Shown piece after piece: positions 15,500-27,100 of a stretch of 64,000 nucleotides of DNA. The stretch is from Ascaris suum. Lineage: Eukaryota; Nematoda; Chromadorea; Rhabditida; Ascarididae. The notes beneath the pieces were generated by a model. That model was not told the origin of the DNA. It did not search any database and saw only the letters and a list, made by a program, of their open reading frames with translations. The stretch covers positions 3,704,516 through 3,768,515 of the forward strand of contig CM024175.1 of assembly GCA_013433145.1 (NCBI GenBank), in the 5' to 3' direction. Numbering within the stretch: position 1 is the first letter of the stretch; each line of letters starts with the position of its first letter. Position numbers and translations under genes: made by a program.

Positions 15500-16842
15500 A
15501 GCTCAAATGTCATAAAATATAAGCAGCTGCTCAGTTTCCGTATTAGAAAATGCCGAAACTTGAAATTAGAGTGCCATCTATAAGCAAACGTTCCAGATGT
15601 TCGTACTCAATATGTCAGTGAAATCGCATCAACATGAGGCAACAACATGTTTTTAGCATCGAAAACAATTCGTTTCGTTGCGTTATGCTTATTTTAGAGT
15701 ATTTTAGAGTGCTGCAGTTCTAAGCCGTTAATCTCTCAATCTAAACTTCTGAACTGTTCGAAATTATAAGACTCCTAAATTCTGCATTCCACTACTCACA
15801 TTGCATAAAGTATAGAACTACGAATAAGAGGGCTTGGGGCCTGCGGACGCAGATAAGCGACCAGAGAGGCAATTAACTAAGTAGATAGGTAGGCGGATAA
15901 TGCGATAAACAAGAAGACGGATGATAAGCAAGAAAGAGATACGCACGTATGAGCGATATGAACGCACTCAGGCTCACCATCACTGCAGTACGATCTAGCA
16001 AGCTTGAAATTACGAAAATTCGTAGCTAGATTTTAAAAAACCGTTCGAAACTATTGTTATCTCCCGCAAGTTTCTGCTGAGCAGTACCATTCACTTGTCT
16101 TCGTCATGAAACATAGCGGAGAAGAGTATACCTTATGGTTAAGTATGAGATGGTGCACTGGGCATGGCAATGCTCATAGATGAAACTTGCGGAAAATTAT
16201 TACCAGGTGGCTGGCACTATCGTCAAAGTACGCATGTTCTTTTAAAATACCGATGCAATTGATATAGAGAACCGCTTTTTTCAATATCGGTTCTTTGCGA
16301 ACTTTATAGGGTCCGGCTAGACTCCTTAGCTCTACCCAGCCCAGTCACTTTACCCAATTTCCTCATAGGGACAAGAGCGGAGGAGTAGATCTTTGCATTA
16401 CATCGGAGGCGAACAGCGGTGAATCGACTGGTGAGCATCCCGCGAGCAAAGGACGAGCCCCATAACCTTCACGCGATTTTGCAATATCTCAAAAGCGGAG
16501 GCGGAAACAAGATGAAGAGACAATTATTCGCAACGATTCCATCATTGCATAAAGGAAAGTAAAGCAAAATATGATAATGGGGTGTGTACGAAGCCCTTCA
16601 ATATTGAATCTTCACAACATTTAAAAACATCATTTCATTTATTCGAGTCGAGGGCACTAGGAAAACTGCGAGAGGTGACTAATTGGTCATGGATGTTGTT
16701 GGAGATCTATAGGTAAGAATTATTATCTCGTGACGGTTGCTTTAAAACCCTTTTGCGAAAGCAGTCAAGATTCAATGAACGATGGACGGCATGGAACCTT
16801 TCGATTTGTGCTTTTGCTTCTTCACTTCGTCCATCGACTTAC
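15500..16842. other. No gene recognised
   Basis: Possible intron or 5' flank of the membrane-protein gene. No open frame of note and no strong repeat seen. Confidence 0.5.
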
Positions 16843-16920
16843 ACTGCCCTTGAATGCAAACATGCGGTGTGTTTTGATCACAGTCCAATGGAGTGCCGCA
16901 TTTCGTTGGTACTGTATTCA
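16843..16920 (-). CDS. Possible Cys-rich extracellular module exon
   Basis: A 78-nt candidate exon lies between a GAGTTTCAG acceptor and a perfect GTAAGT donor, phase 1 at both ends. Phase 1-1 is the usual pattern for insertable extracellular modules. It encodes VPTKCGTPLDCDQNTPHVC followed by IQGQC (the last Cys is completed across the junction), with spacing C-x5-C-x7-C-x4-C that resembles small EB-type or knottin-like disulfide modules. The same frame stays open past the donor with a Lys-rich tail (KSMDEVKKQKHKSK), so an unspliced reading is possible. Whether it belongs with the membrane-protein exons at 15.5-14.9 kb is unknown. Confidence 0.35.
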
Positions 16921-19125
16921 CTGAAACTCGGGATGCATCAAGCGCTGACAAATATTGACTAGGATTTTTTTTGACTCTATGAAATATCCACAATTTCTAT
17001 TCGCATGAGCCTATTTTTCATTAATCTAGCTGATAGCAATCATCCATCATTTTTTATTTCTCAGTGTGCTTAATATAATCGCTGAACACATCAAAACGTG
17101 CCGAATTTATCTGTTGGCAACGTATTGGCTACCAATCCTCATCAATAGAGAGCTTTAAACAACATATAAGCAAACATGGAGAAATGTTATTTCGGAGATA
17201 CAACACCAAAGGAAATGATAAAGTTGTCTTCGATATTTTCCAACTATATTTGCCATAAACTATTGAATAATATAGGAGATTCTCGTTTAATTCATCTGGC
17301 AAGTTGATTACAATATTTGTTCCTCCAAGTTATCAATAAAAGAAATAGAATTTTAAAAAGAATAACTTATTGCAATTATGGGAGCTCTAAAGTAGAATTA
17401 CTATATATGATCACAATAATTGCAACTAGATAACCGAATAAATGCACTCATGTATCTGAATAAGTGCATTGATCAATTTTAGAAAAGATGAAGCACTAAT
17501 CCATTTACTCTATAATTCATGTGATTACCATTCACGATCTTGTTTCTTCCACGCAACTCTTACAACGAAAATAGTCTTTTCCTGCAATGATTTATATCAT
17601 CTGACAATGGAACAAATTAAACATCAATCTACAAACCTTTTCTCCTTGGCATGCAAGCGTATGTGAGCGTTATTGTCAATAGAAGGAGTATCAATATTCC
17701 ATAATGCAGTGCCATTGTTTCGATCTTCATAAGGTTTTCCTTCAATGAATGATTTCGTTATATTCCACATTTGTAGTTATAGTTTGTTGAGCACATCATT
17801 CACAATAATTTCGTTTTGTCTCGCTTGAAATGAGCTATTGAGTAGTGCTCAAATGGCAAACGATTATGTCAGTACAGTTCAATATGATGAATTGAAGTGG
17901 ATAATATAAGCGAAGGATTGGCAGGACGTTTCTTCTTGCAACGTGCGCGATATAAATAATTTGCACGATAACGTGCATAAGATGCGCGTAAGAGGAATGA
18001 GGTGTATCTCGAAGCTGTTTTGCAACGATTTGCATACTAATAAAGTGACTCAGAAAATCATTGAAATGCTGAAAAACGGTTCACAAAATTCTACAAGCAT
18101 GAATGAAGGAATCACTTCGACGATTTCTCCAATGGAAATACGTTTGGCAATGAAAAAGGCTGCATTCGAGGAGCTGACTGTAAAATTTTCAGCAGTAGGC
18201 TGTCCTCGTTTGGCACAGAACGTTGAAGTGTTTTCTTGAAGCATTGCCGAAATTGCACCATATGTTGCCGATTATGTAGCCATCGTGCAATGTTTTTGAT
18301 TTTATTTCGCACCATTCACTCAACGTGAATAGCGTCTTTCAACGATAAATAGCGATTATGAGGGCGTATTTTCTTCTCAATTAAAAGAAGAAATTTTGAA
18401 ATGTGAACTGTGTGTTGTTGATAAAACGAACAACATATGCAAAGATTTTAGATTCTGCTATTTTTTTTTCTGTGCATTATGCTGATGATGGTTCCTTTTC
18501 TAGCGAAGAAGTAAATGGATTCGGTATTGTTGTCGATACGTCACAATGCGCGAAAACGGTGATGAATCGTTTTCGATGCAATTTTGGAATATCGGATCTT
18601 TAGTGGATTATTATTGTTGCCCATTCTTTGATTGAAAGCAATCACCAAAAGGGACACTCTTCCTTCTTGTGCATTTTAACAGGAACCATACCTTCTCAGG
18701 TGTTTCTAGAGGTTCAGAAGAAAAAAAAAACCCACTGGAAATCACTTATGTGCATTTCTGGCAAAACAGCAATATAGAGCTGCATGTACCAAATTAACGA
18801 TATGGAAACAAACTTTTCGGTGACTACATAAATAATACTCCCTCATCCTTCATCACTGTGCCTCTATGCAGAACCCTTCTCGTTGCCTCTATAGAAAGAA
18901 TCTTGGCATCTCACCGTCGCAATCAGCATCCAACATTTTTTGGATTCGCTGTTCAAAAGTTTGTAGTGCAGTAGTGATAAATTGCATTCAGTTAGAGGTG
19001 TTTGCGCTATCTTAAGCTAGGCTTCTGATTCACTAGAAACGACTCAAAACAAATAAACGAGGCTATATTACATCTTGTTGTGACTAAAAGATATGCTATT
19101 ATAAAAACGTTCGCACCTTAGCAAA
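16921..19125. other. No convincing gene
   Basis: Contains a plus-strand frame at 17943-18239 (98 codons, no recognisable motif, partner frames on the other strand) and another at 18403-18603. Neither shows family features or clear splice boundaries, so both are left as unassigned. Confidence 0.45.
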
Positions 19126-19362
19126 TTAATTTGGTCGGTGTCTTTTCCAACTATTATCTACAGATCGTTTCCCTAGAAACAAATTCGGACGAGGTCTTCC
19201 ATACTGATACATTGGCAGCATAACATTATGCATATCACTTGAGTAGACACCACTGAAAGAGGAGATGAATTGCGGCAAAGCTTGTATATTTGTGGATCTA
19301 TTTGCCTTGTTTCGATCTGTGTGTAGGTCCGCCAAGTCTGTGTATCCTAACAGACACATTTT
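19126..19362 (-). CDS. Possible neuropeptide-precursor last exon
   Basis: After a TTTTGCAG acceptor a phase-0 frame of 78 codons runs to a TAA. Its C-terminal part reads YQYGRPRPNLFLGKRSVDN, then SWKRHRPN and stop. The Gly-Lys-Arg is the classical signal for prohormone-convertase cleavage with C-terminal amidation, so one product could be a peptide ending ...RPRPNLFL-amide, and a second Lys-Arg follows at SWKR. The preceding minus-strand frame (19575-19400) contains a hydrophobic stretch (ILGAFFVISIPCLY) that could be a signal peptide, with a TAC/GTGTGC donor in the matching phase, but it has no in-frame Met. I do not recognise the peptide as a known FLP or NLP family member. A chance frame with a dibasic site remains possible. 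Confidence 0.33.
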   Translation of the reverse strand, partial: KMCLLGYTDLADLHTDRNKANRSTNIQALPQFISSFSGVYSSDMHNVMLPMYQYGRPRPNLFLGKRSVDNSWKRHRPN

Positions 19363-19399
19363 CTGCAAAATTTAGGATCGATTTATCAACGCAGAGGAT

Positions 19400-19575
19400 G
19401 GCGTACCAGGTGAGCTAATCAAGTAATAGCATATTTTAACACCCAAGTTCTGTGAAATTAGCTTTCCCGGTGATGAGCACACGTATAAACATGGGATTGA
19501 AATAACGAAAAATGCACCCAGAATTTTTTCTTGAAGTTTTCTTGAAGTTGCTGTATATATGACTGCGTTTCGCAA
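19400..19575 (-). other. Hydrophobic frame, possible signal-peptide exon
   Basis: Minus-strand frame containing KLQEKILGAFFVISIPCLYV, which has the charge-then-hydrophobic pattern of a secretory leader. It lies directly upstream of the dibasic-site exon at 19362-19126. No ATG is in frame, so an upstream exon would be needed if it is coding. Confidence 0.25.
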
Positions 19576-20664
19576 TTGTATGAACGGATGCGCTTAACAA
19601 TTTACTACTAGAGAACTAATTCCATAGATATCATATAATTGTAAGCGCTTCTATCATTGAACCTAATTAAAATGTTCCAGAAAATGGCTACTTTTTGGCA
19701 GTGTTATTGTAGATTGAAATGTTGCGGTATTCATTTATCACATCGTGACGAAAACAGAAGATATGCGCTCATTTCCCTAAATCCACTATGTTCTCTTAGC
19801 GAAATCTTACAGAATAGTTCAAAGAACTATTCTTGGCGTATTCGACCTCAAGAGCTTCGGGAATGCTCGAAAATGTGATGGCATGAAGCCAAGAAGTTGC
19901 AGATAAGTGAGCAGTTCTCTTGAACCATGGCTGGAAACAATCCACATACAGGGACTGGGCCTATGAATTTGATCGCAGTCGGCGCAACTCATTCCGACTG
20001 GAAAATGCGGATGAACGGGCAGATAGACAAGGTATTCGTGGTCAATGGCTTCTATTATGCGGAAAAAGCATTGGAACTTACTGAAAATCACGTAGGAAAG
20101 CACATGAGGAAATTCGCTTCGGGTCATTGAAATTGCATGAACCACTAAAAGTGGTAGAAATAACCAGTTTCATGAGTTACTAACAACGATGAAATATCCA
20201 CAATAAGGCATTCACATGTTTATTGAGGCGAACGCCACCAGAAAGTCATCAAATGATGCTCCCATTTTTTGCGACCCATTTAATGTAAAACAAAGGGCGA
20301 TCGGTTATAATAATTGCATCAAATTCATAGCTGCTCAAGCTTCTTTGGAAGTTAGTGGATGAGCTTAGAGTTTTTATATGCGAGTCATCCGACAGCGTAG
20401 ATCTAACCGCCATGTCGTCTACTTCTATTTTCATTGATTTCCACGCCGGAATAGCTCAACGAATTAACGTCGATGCATATACTCATATACGCACATGCAC
20501 AATGTCGGTATAACGCGTTCTACGAGTGAAAACTTTTGAGGGTAAGAAAAGGACATCAGAGTGAAATCAAAAGAAAAAAGAAACTGTATCAGTTGCATGT
20601 TGCTAGCACAATTGAGTATCACAAAAAAAAAACAACTCGTAATGGTTCATAATTAAATAAACAA
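19576..20664. other. Unassigned region
   Basis: Opposed frames overlap at 19819-20145. A 48-nt minus-strand interval (19997-19950) has a TTTTCCAG acceptor, a GTATGTGG donor and phase 1-1 with the peptide GMSCADCDQIHRPSPC. This is short enough to be chance and is recorded only because it has the same phase as the Cys-rich exon at 16.9 kb. Confidence 0.35.
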
Positions 20665-21207
20665 ATGAGATTTTCTCGGCGCCTAAGTGAAGTTCGAGTG
20701 ATTCGCAATGTTTCGGTCGAAGAGCGTGACGAAATCAAGGAAACACTAAAGCATTTGCAAAAAAAAAAGCGAAAAACGAGTTTCGGCGAAGACTACATAC
20801 TAGAGATTATTTTTATTGGCGATTCGCAGAAGTTACCACAAGCTCACATATGCGTCCCTTTCGAGCTTTATTCTCTACCATATGGCTCAACTTCCCTCTG
20901 CATTGATCACATCTGCTTCTTATCTTGCTTCGTTGCTATTTTTCCTTGCAATGAAAGTGGGCAAAATATTCATGCTTATGTCAACTTGGTGATCTCTTCA
21001 ATTCATGAGTATCTACATAGATTCTGGCGATTAGTTGCCGTATTTATGTATTCAGATCGGGTAATGTCGAGACAGGCTCCTGATCAAATCCGATGCACTT
21101 TTGTCGTAAGATCCAGAAAGCAGACTTCTAAAAATACAACAAAGAGTGAGGCTGACAACGGAACCACGCTCTACGATCGAATCACACAGAACTGCGACTT
21201 TTTGTAA
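20665..21207 (+). CDS. Unassigned 180-codon open reading frame
   Basis: Longest uninterrupted frame in the window, ATG to TAA. It begins with a basic helix-like N-terminus (MRFSRRLSEVRVIRNVSVEE), then a Lys-rich run (KKKRK), a hydrophobic Cys-containing middle and a basic, polar end. No signal peptide, catalytic motif or family resemblance is visible. It could be a single-exon gene, one long exon, or a chance frame. At this base composition a 543-nt frame in 64 kb is uncommon but not impossible. Confidence 0.3.
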   Translation: MRFSRRLSEVRVIRNVSVEERDEIKETLKHLQKKKRKTSFGEDYILEIIFIGDSQKLPQAHICVPFELYSLPYGSTSLCIDHICFLSCFVAIFPCNESGQNIHAYVNLVISSIHEYLHRFWRLVAVFMYSDRVMSRQAPDQIRCTFVVRSRKQTSKNTTKSEADNGTTLYDRITQNCDFL

Positions 21208-23984
21208 ACATGAATTTGTATACTCCATACCTCAAGTGCGTTGTAATGAAATTGCTTTCGATGATCGTTTTTAATCACTCTACCAGTGTTTTGGCCCCTT
21301 GGCCATCCCCTCACTGGTTCTTACAATAAATGCCATATTTCCTCTAGAACATGCTTATAAAATGCCCTTCTTCGCTAGAACTTGTAGAAGGCCCAAGAGA
21401 TTGCGTAAGTGTGTAAATTTCTGTAATAATGTGCCAGTAGGTGGCCGTCCGTAGCGATGGGCTGAAAAGCTGGAACATAAGAAAATTTCTTGCTTCTTCT
21501 GTTAATAGCCGCCTCAGCTTTTCTAAATCAACATATTTTCATGATTTTCCGCTTCGTTGCATTCGGACGTGTCAGATCACTGTGACATCTGAATCCGATC
21601 TTCAGCTAGCCTAGCATTTGCTTTGACCATAGGCGATGTCACAGACTTTTCACACTGCAATTCCCCACGCAGAGCGGACTTTTTAGGCTTCCTCACTTGA
21701 CCCTTGATCCCTCCCTTCAAAAGTCTGCTTAATTCCGTGATGCGAAAGATCCTAAAAAAGTCATAGTGCAGTTTATATTCGCAAATTTTCCCCGTATATT
21801 CATTGTCGGGTTTCTAAAGACAAAAATTTGCCTGTTTCCTCGTTGCAGATAGAAACATCGTTGCGATTATTATATCGGATAGTCTTGCAATGCCTGCTGG
21901 ATATTGATGATAAATCCCATCTAACTGGCGATATCTGCACATTTTTTTAACAACATCACTGATAATGTTTATAAGAACATTTGAAAATAGCAAGATGTTA
22001 CTTTGTTGTGCTCAGCAACAAATTGATCAATAAAATTATCGCCATAATGGTACATCATATTCACTGGGGTTGGTTGTTCAATTTTATGCATGAAAACTTG
22101 ACGGGAACAGACGTCAACTTACTCCTCTATTTTCCACAGCTTACTCAGAGATCCACTGAGATAACGCCTCCGACAACATGGAAAATTACAGGTCAAGTCT
22201 ATTGCCGGACGAAAAATTATGTCGTCAACAGTGGAACCTCAAGTTCGATTTCTTTCGAGGACAATCTTCACCTCAGAGTACTTTAACTGCCTGTGTTTTG
22301 GAGGAGGGTTGCTGCAGTAGTGGTTGCCACATTCGTTCGTGGTGATGGAACATCAAATGCTCTTATTAAAGGTGGGCAAGTCCTAGTATGAATTTCTTTG
22401 AGGGTTCTCCTGAATGGCCAACTCACCCTATTCGCCAGATTGTCAACTGGCCTGAATTATTTATTTTATGTCTGTCGCCTAACAATGGCACCTCAAGCAA
22501 TGTTAGTCGGTGTTCAACAGATATAGGACATGAGTTCGTTGTTGTGAATACTTTTCTCAAAAAACTCGTTGTGCTGCTCAAATGTGTGCTGACTTCTGTG
22601 TGCTATTAATATTTCGAAGGTAATCAGGCTTTCATCTGTGTGCTCCTATATATAACATGACAACGATATGCAGTAAAAGGTGGTGTGATCCACAGTGTAG
22701 TTGTGACTTTCCATGATGAAGCTAATGACCATAATTTGATCTGGAAGCTTAGAACATAATTGAGCGAACCTAAATTAGAGAGGGATCTATAATCGGAGAG
22801 AGAATGCAGCATTTGTGAATTTATTAGGTTTTAAATGTGCAACAGTGTTAACTGATTTATTCGATAATTACTAGCACATTAATGATTCCATTATTCGCTC
22901 TTAAAATCATTTCAAATATGTTCTGAGAGATCCTACCAAGCGAAATGCGGTGCAACAGATCACAGTATGTAATAAAAACCTTGGATTGTTAATCAAAAAG
23001 CATTGGCTCAAAATTTTGCAAATTGCATTCTGCCAGTGGAAACGAATGTCTAAGAAGAATGGCGGGGCATGCGCTTTAAAGCTCCACTCTTCCGAACAAC
23101 AACTTCTATAAGCTAAGAACAAATGATAGAATACAAGGATTTTGTTTGGTTCGATTGCTGGCGCAAATCCTTTACAAAAGATTCATTTTGTTTCCATTTT
23201 GGAGAAACGCAAATTGCAAAAACCGAGGGTGGAAAGGCGACTTTTAACGCATTTTAAACGCAACTTCTTACCGTCCTATTTTAAACGCAGCAACTTCTTT
23301 TGAAGTCGATGAATTAACGCTAAATATCGTAAGGGAAATTATCTTGCGGTGCCTGTTATTTATTCCCGCTAAATTTCATGATCCTAGCTTTATCGTTTCC
23401 GAGTTAAAAGTGCCCGAGGCAGAGAAAAATGCATATATGTGCAGGAACATGCGCAAACACACACACACACACGCAGATACATCTGCGCATGCACGTGCGA
23501 CGTCACTATGAAACGCTTCTACAAAAGGCGCAAGAAAATGAGGCAAACACTTCTGAAATAGTTTTAAAAGAACGCATTCATACTACACTTATTTATGACA
23601 CATTGAGGTGACGGTTTCTCATTAGGTGGTGCAAACTTTTTTTTTCGGTAATGAGCGCTAAGGTACCATAGTAATTCCGAATTCAGAGCAATAATCCATC
23701 TCGGTGTTCCGTGAAGGAAAAAAGCAAATAAACGAGGCCGCTACGGTCTAATTTACTGTCACAACCACAGAGCTATATTTCTTGCAAATATCTGATCCAA
23801 TCTGTCTTCTGCACCTAAAATCAGCTGCTTTTAACTAGAACGTTGTCGCATGGTGCTTTCTGTTGCAGCTGAAACGAGTAACATGCTGATATGGTGTGGA
23901 TTATTTGTTGCCTCAAAAAACTCTGATGAGATTTTTCGGATTTGCAGATGTTACCAGCAGTTGATGAAATGATTTCAGTAGCAA
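21208..23984. other. No gene recognised; 3' flank of TGDS
   Basis: Frames are short and mutually overlapping. A short (CA)n run at about 23457-23473 is the only simple repeat. The right end is the 3' untranslated and flanking DNA of the minus-strand TGDS gene; an AATAAA on the minus strand is at about 23364-23359, rather far from the stop codon. Confidence 0.5.
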
Positions 23985-24195
23985 TCAGCCTTGCAACCTA
24001 GTTCCCTCATCCTCACGTTCAGCATTCTTCTTATATTCATTTACGTAATATTCGATTGTCTTCGCAAGGCCAACATTGAAATCTGTTGTGCATCGCCAGT
24101 TCATCTCGGAATTGATCTTCGAGAAATCGATATAGTAACGGCGATCATGATATGGCCGATCGGGGATATGTCGAAATTGGGGTGAAGACTTTTCC
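23985..24195 (-). CDS. TGDS: TGDS exon 7 (C-terminus and stop)
   Basis: Acceptor TTTTCAG at 24198-24196, 69 codons and TGA. It encodes IPDRPYHDRRYYIDFSKI, the conserved C-terminal substrate-binding strand, then NSEMNWRC and a charged tail EREDEGTRLQG that is probably lineage-specific. Confidence 0.95.
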
Positions 24196-27100
24196 CTGAA
24201 AACTTTGCTTGTGTATTCTTTAAAATTACACGTGAAGATGTGGATGAAACCTCATCGCGATCTTCTATTTTTTGCGACATAAAACGAATGTATAGTATGG
24301 CGCCAAGCTGAAACTTATGAACCTTGACCTTTCGACAGCACCAGTAGCCTAGATAAATGAAACGGTTTCTTCGAGTAAAATCGGTCCCTTTGAGTGATAA
24401 CTTAAATCACTATATACTATACACAAAGCAAAACAAGTAGGATGATAGAAGCCTATAATAGCCCTTATCAATGATAAGAATCCCGTTGAGAATTGAATCA
24501 CGGTTAATGCTGTAAGTTGGACAATAAACGAATAAAAATGCGCAAAGAGTGCATGTCGAGATTAACAGTGCACCTCAGTATTCGCTATGAACCCTCTGCA
24601 CCTAAGCATTGCATGGAGCAAGTGAAACGTTCTTTCTTTATTGGTATACTCAAAATGGTTGCTATTTAATTTTTCTTGGAAGTCAACGGTCTGCAAGAAA
24701 AGCAATTCTGCAACAATCAATGAGAGTATTAATATTCAAGCGATTATCATTACAATTTACCTGTCCAAAAGTTTTGCGACGGTGTCATGAATTTGAAGTG
24801 TGAGATCGTAATTGCGTTTTTCGAAATCGGTGCCAATATTGTATGTTTCGCCTAGTCGTCCATTTTCTGTTACTTTTAGAATTGCTTCAGCACAGTCGTC
24901 GACGTACATCCAACTTCTGTTAAAAAAAACCAAACTAAACTTGTTTTGAGCACAAAAGACATCCTTCATTGTTCCCTTTTGATAATTTTAATCTCATTTT
25001 ATGATTTAGAATATATAAATATTATTACCAAATTTTCTTTGTATTTTTTCTCTTTGATAATTTATTAATGATAATTCATTGTTATTACAAATTTGTGACG
25101 ACTTAGAGATGAAGATTTAAACATCGAAGAATTTTTGCTCTCTTCACATGCCGACTAGTTGAATATAAGAACGTTGGAAGAAGTGAGTGCACCATTCGAT
25201 GCCTATAAAATGAAAGAACGACGATCGCTTCACTTTCGCTCAGTTTTCTCTAACAACCCGGCTTCAGCTCACATCTACGTGGATGTAATAATGGAATTTC
25301 GAATCATCTGATGTGGGCGGATTACATGCAACTCATATGCAGCTGGTTGGTCATATCCAGCATAGCTCTACGGAGGTGGACCTTTCGCGCCTAGGTTACC
25401 ATATCTTCTTCGGCAATCAATTTCTTTCTACCAGCAGCATTTAGACGCGAAAGGTGGCGTGAATGTTGACTAAAGGTAATGCACCCTTAGAGTACCGGAA
25501 GCAATCGTTGGCGCCGGAACTGTTTACACACGTTGTAAAACGATGGCTAAGAAAAATTCGAGCCTTACCGCGTATGTTGGCCATCACCCATAAGTGGGTA
25601 TGGTTTTCCTTCAATAGCGAGAGTTGTAAATTTGGGGATGAGTTTCGAACGTGCTTGCCTTGGTCCATAGACATTGTTCATTCGAACCATCACATACGGC
25701 ACCTTATAGGAGTGCTGAAGCAGACTACAGTTATTAATACCACCACTTCTATTTAGTTCGTAAGAGTGATATTGAATGCGTGATGCTTCGCTGTATACGA
25801 CTTAATGAAGACCATCCGCGATCTGTTCGATAATGGTGCGCTTGCATTATCGAAAAATCGGAGGCTAACGAGCTGATGAGTCGATGTAAGGTAATGAAAG
25901 CCATCACTCGGACGCTGTGTCACCCTTGTAAACAAAGCGAGAGCATGGAAAGGATTTGAATTGCATAAACACTTGCTCTGCAGTGGACGATTCCAACCCC
26001 TTTGGTACCAACCGAGTAAGTTAAGCGATTTCAGGTGTGCAGGAGGAATGATGCTGCAGCGTAACTCTTCACACCGCAAGCGGTGATATATTCAATGATT
26101 GTGAAATTTCGAAGGAATGCTGAAGCGAAAAGTGCGGACATTGAGCGACTGCGGTGGGCTGATGTTCCATTGAGGACTGCAGGAAAGCGTGAAATTAGTT
26201 TATCAATATAGAGCATATGTTCGCTATAATCTCCTCGTTGTTAGTGACAGAAAACTGAAAAAGAGATCAAAAACAACTGAAAAAAGATATACACTCGAAA
26301 CGCAGATTCTATTGTTGTGAAGAAATCCGAAACGACAAACGTCCTCACCGAATAACATGCTAGAGAGATTGATAAAACGGGCTTGAATAAACTTAAATAT
26401 TCACATACACGTATATAAATATTATGAAGTGAACAGGAATGCGAGACTGAAGATTAGGATGAAGTAAGAAGGAATTTGGAGCACTGAGAAATTGTAGTTG
26501 AGGTAGTGAAGTTGCATTTCGCTCACTTTGAAATTGTTAGCAAAAATGTGCAAAAGAAATAAAAATATGCAGAACGACGTCTTCACATTTCATCTGACCG
26601 CAAGATAAATTCCCAAAAGAAGACTACATTTTTGCGACCGAAATATAAAATAGAAATCAACAAAATGCATGCAAATTTCCGGCCTCTTTAAATATCGATG
26701 AAACTTGATGAATCAACGCAAAGTACAAATTCCTCAGTGAGACGGGTATGAAAGTATTAATCAAAGAAACGCTTAGTTGGTTTTATATGCGCTGACGCAA
26801 TTTTGCTAATAACATGCTCTGCACATGTAAATCTGCAAGAGCACAAGATCAGATAGCATCTGAGAACTTTGGTTGATTGGAATCGGTGGGTAAATGTGCC
26901 AAAAGGCACTGGAATGATCTCATCACACCATCTATTTTAATGAGTTGTCGGCAACTGAAAAAATTTGGGCAATAGTGCAATCATTTTTTCGAACAAATGA
27001 TCCCCTATCTATAGGAATCTAACAGCTCTTTATCCAAATGCTTCTGCAGGCAGCAGTGCGGCATCACTTACTTGACAGCTGCAAAATGTTCCGGAATTCA

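Noticed and set aside
25441..25756. Open frames on both strands covering TGDS exon 5
   Set aside because: Both are shadows in the wrong phase. The real reading is the minus-strand VMVRMNNVYGPRQ frame bounded by splice sites at 25714 and 25569.
25871..25910. CTGATGAG followed by GAAA, resembling a hammerhead ribozyme core
   Set aside because: The sequence between the two boxes cannot form stem II and no matching stems I or III are evident.
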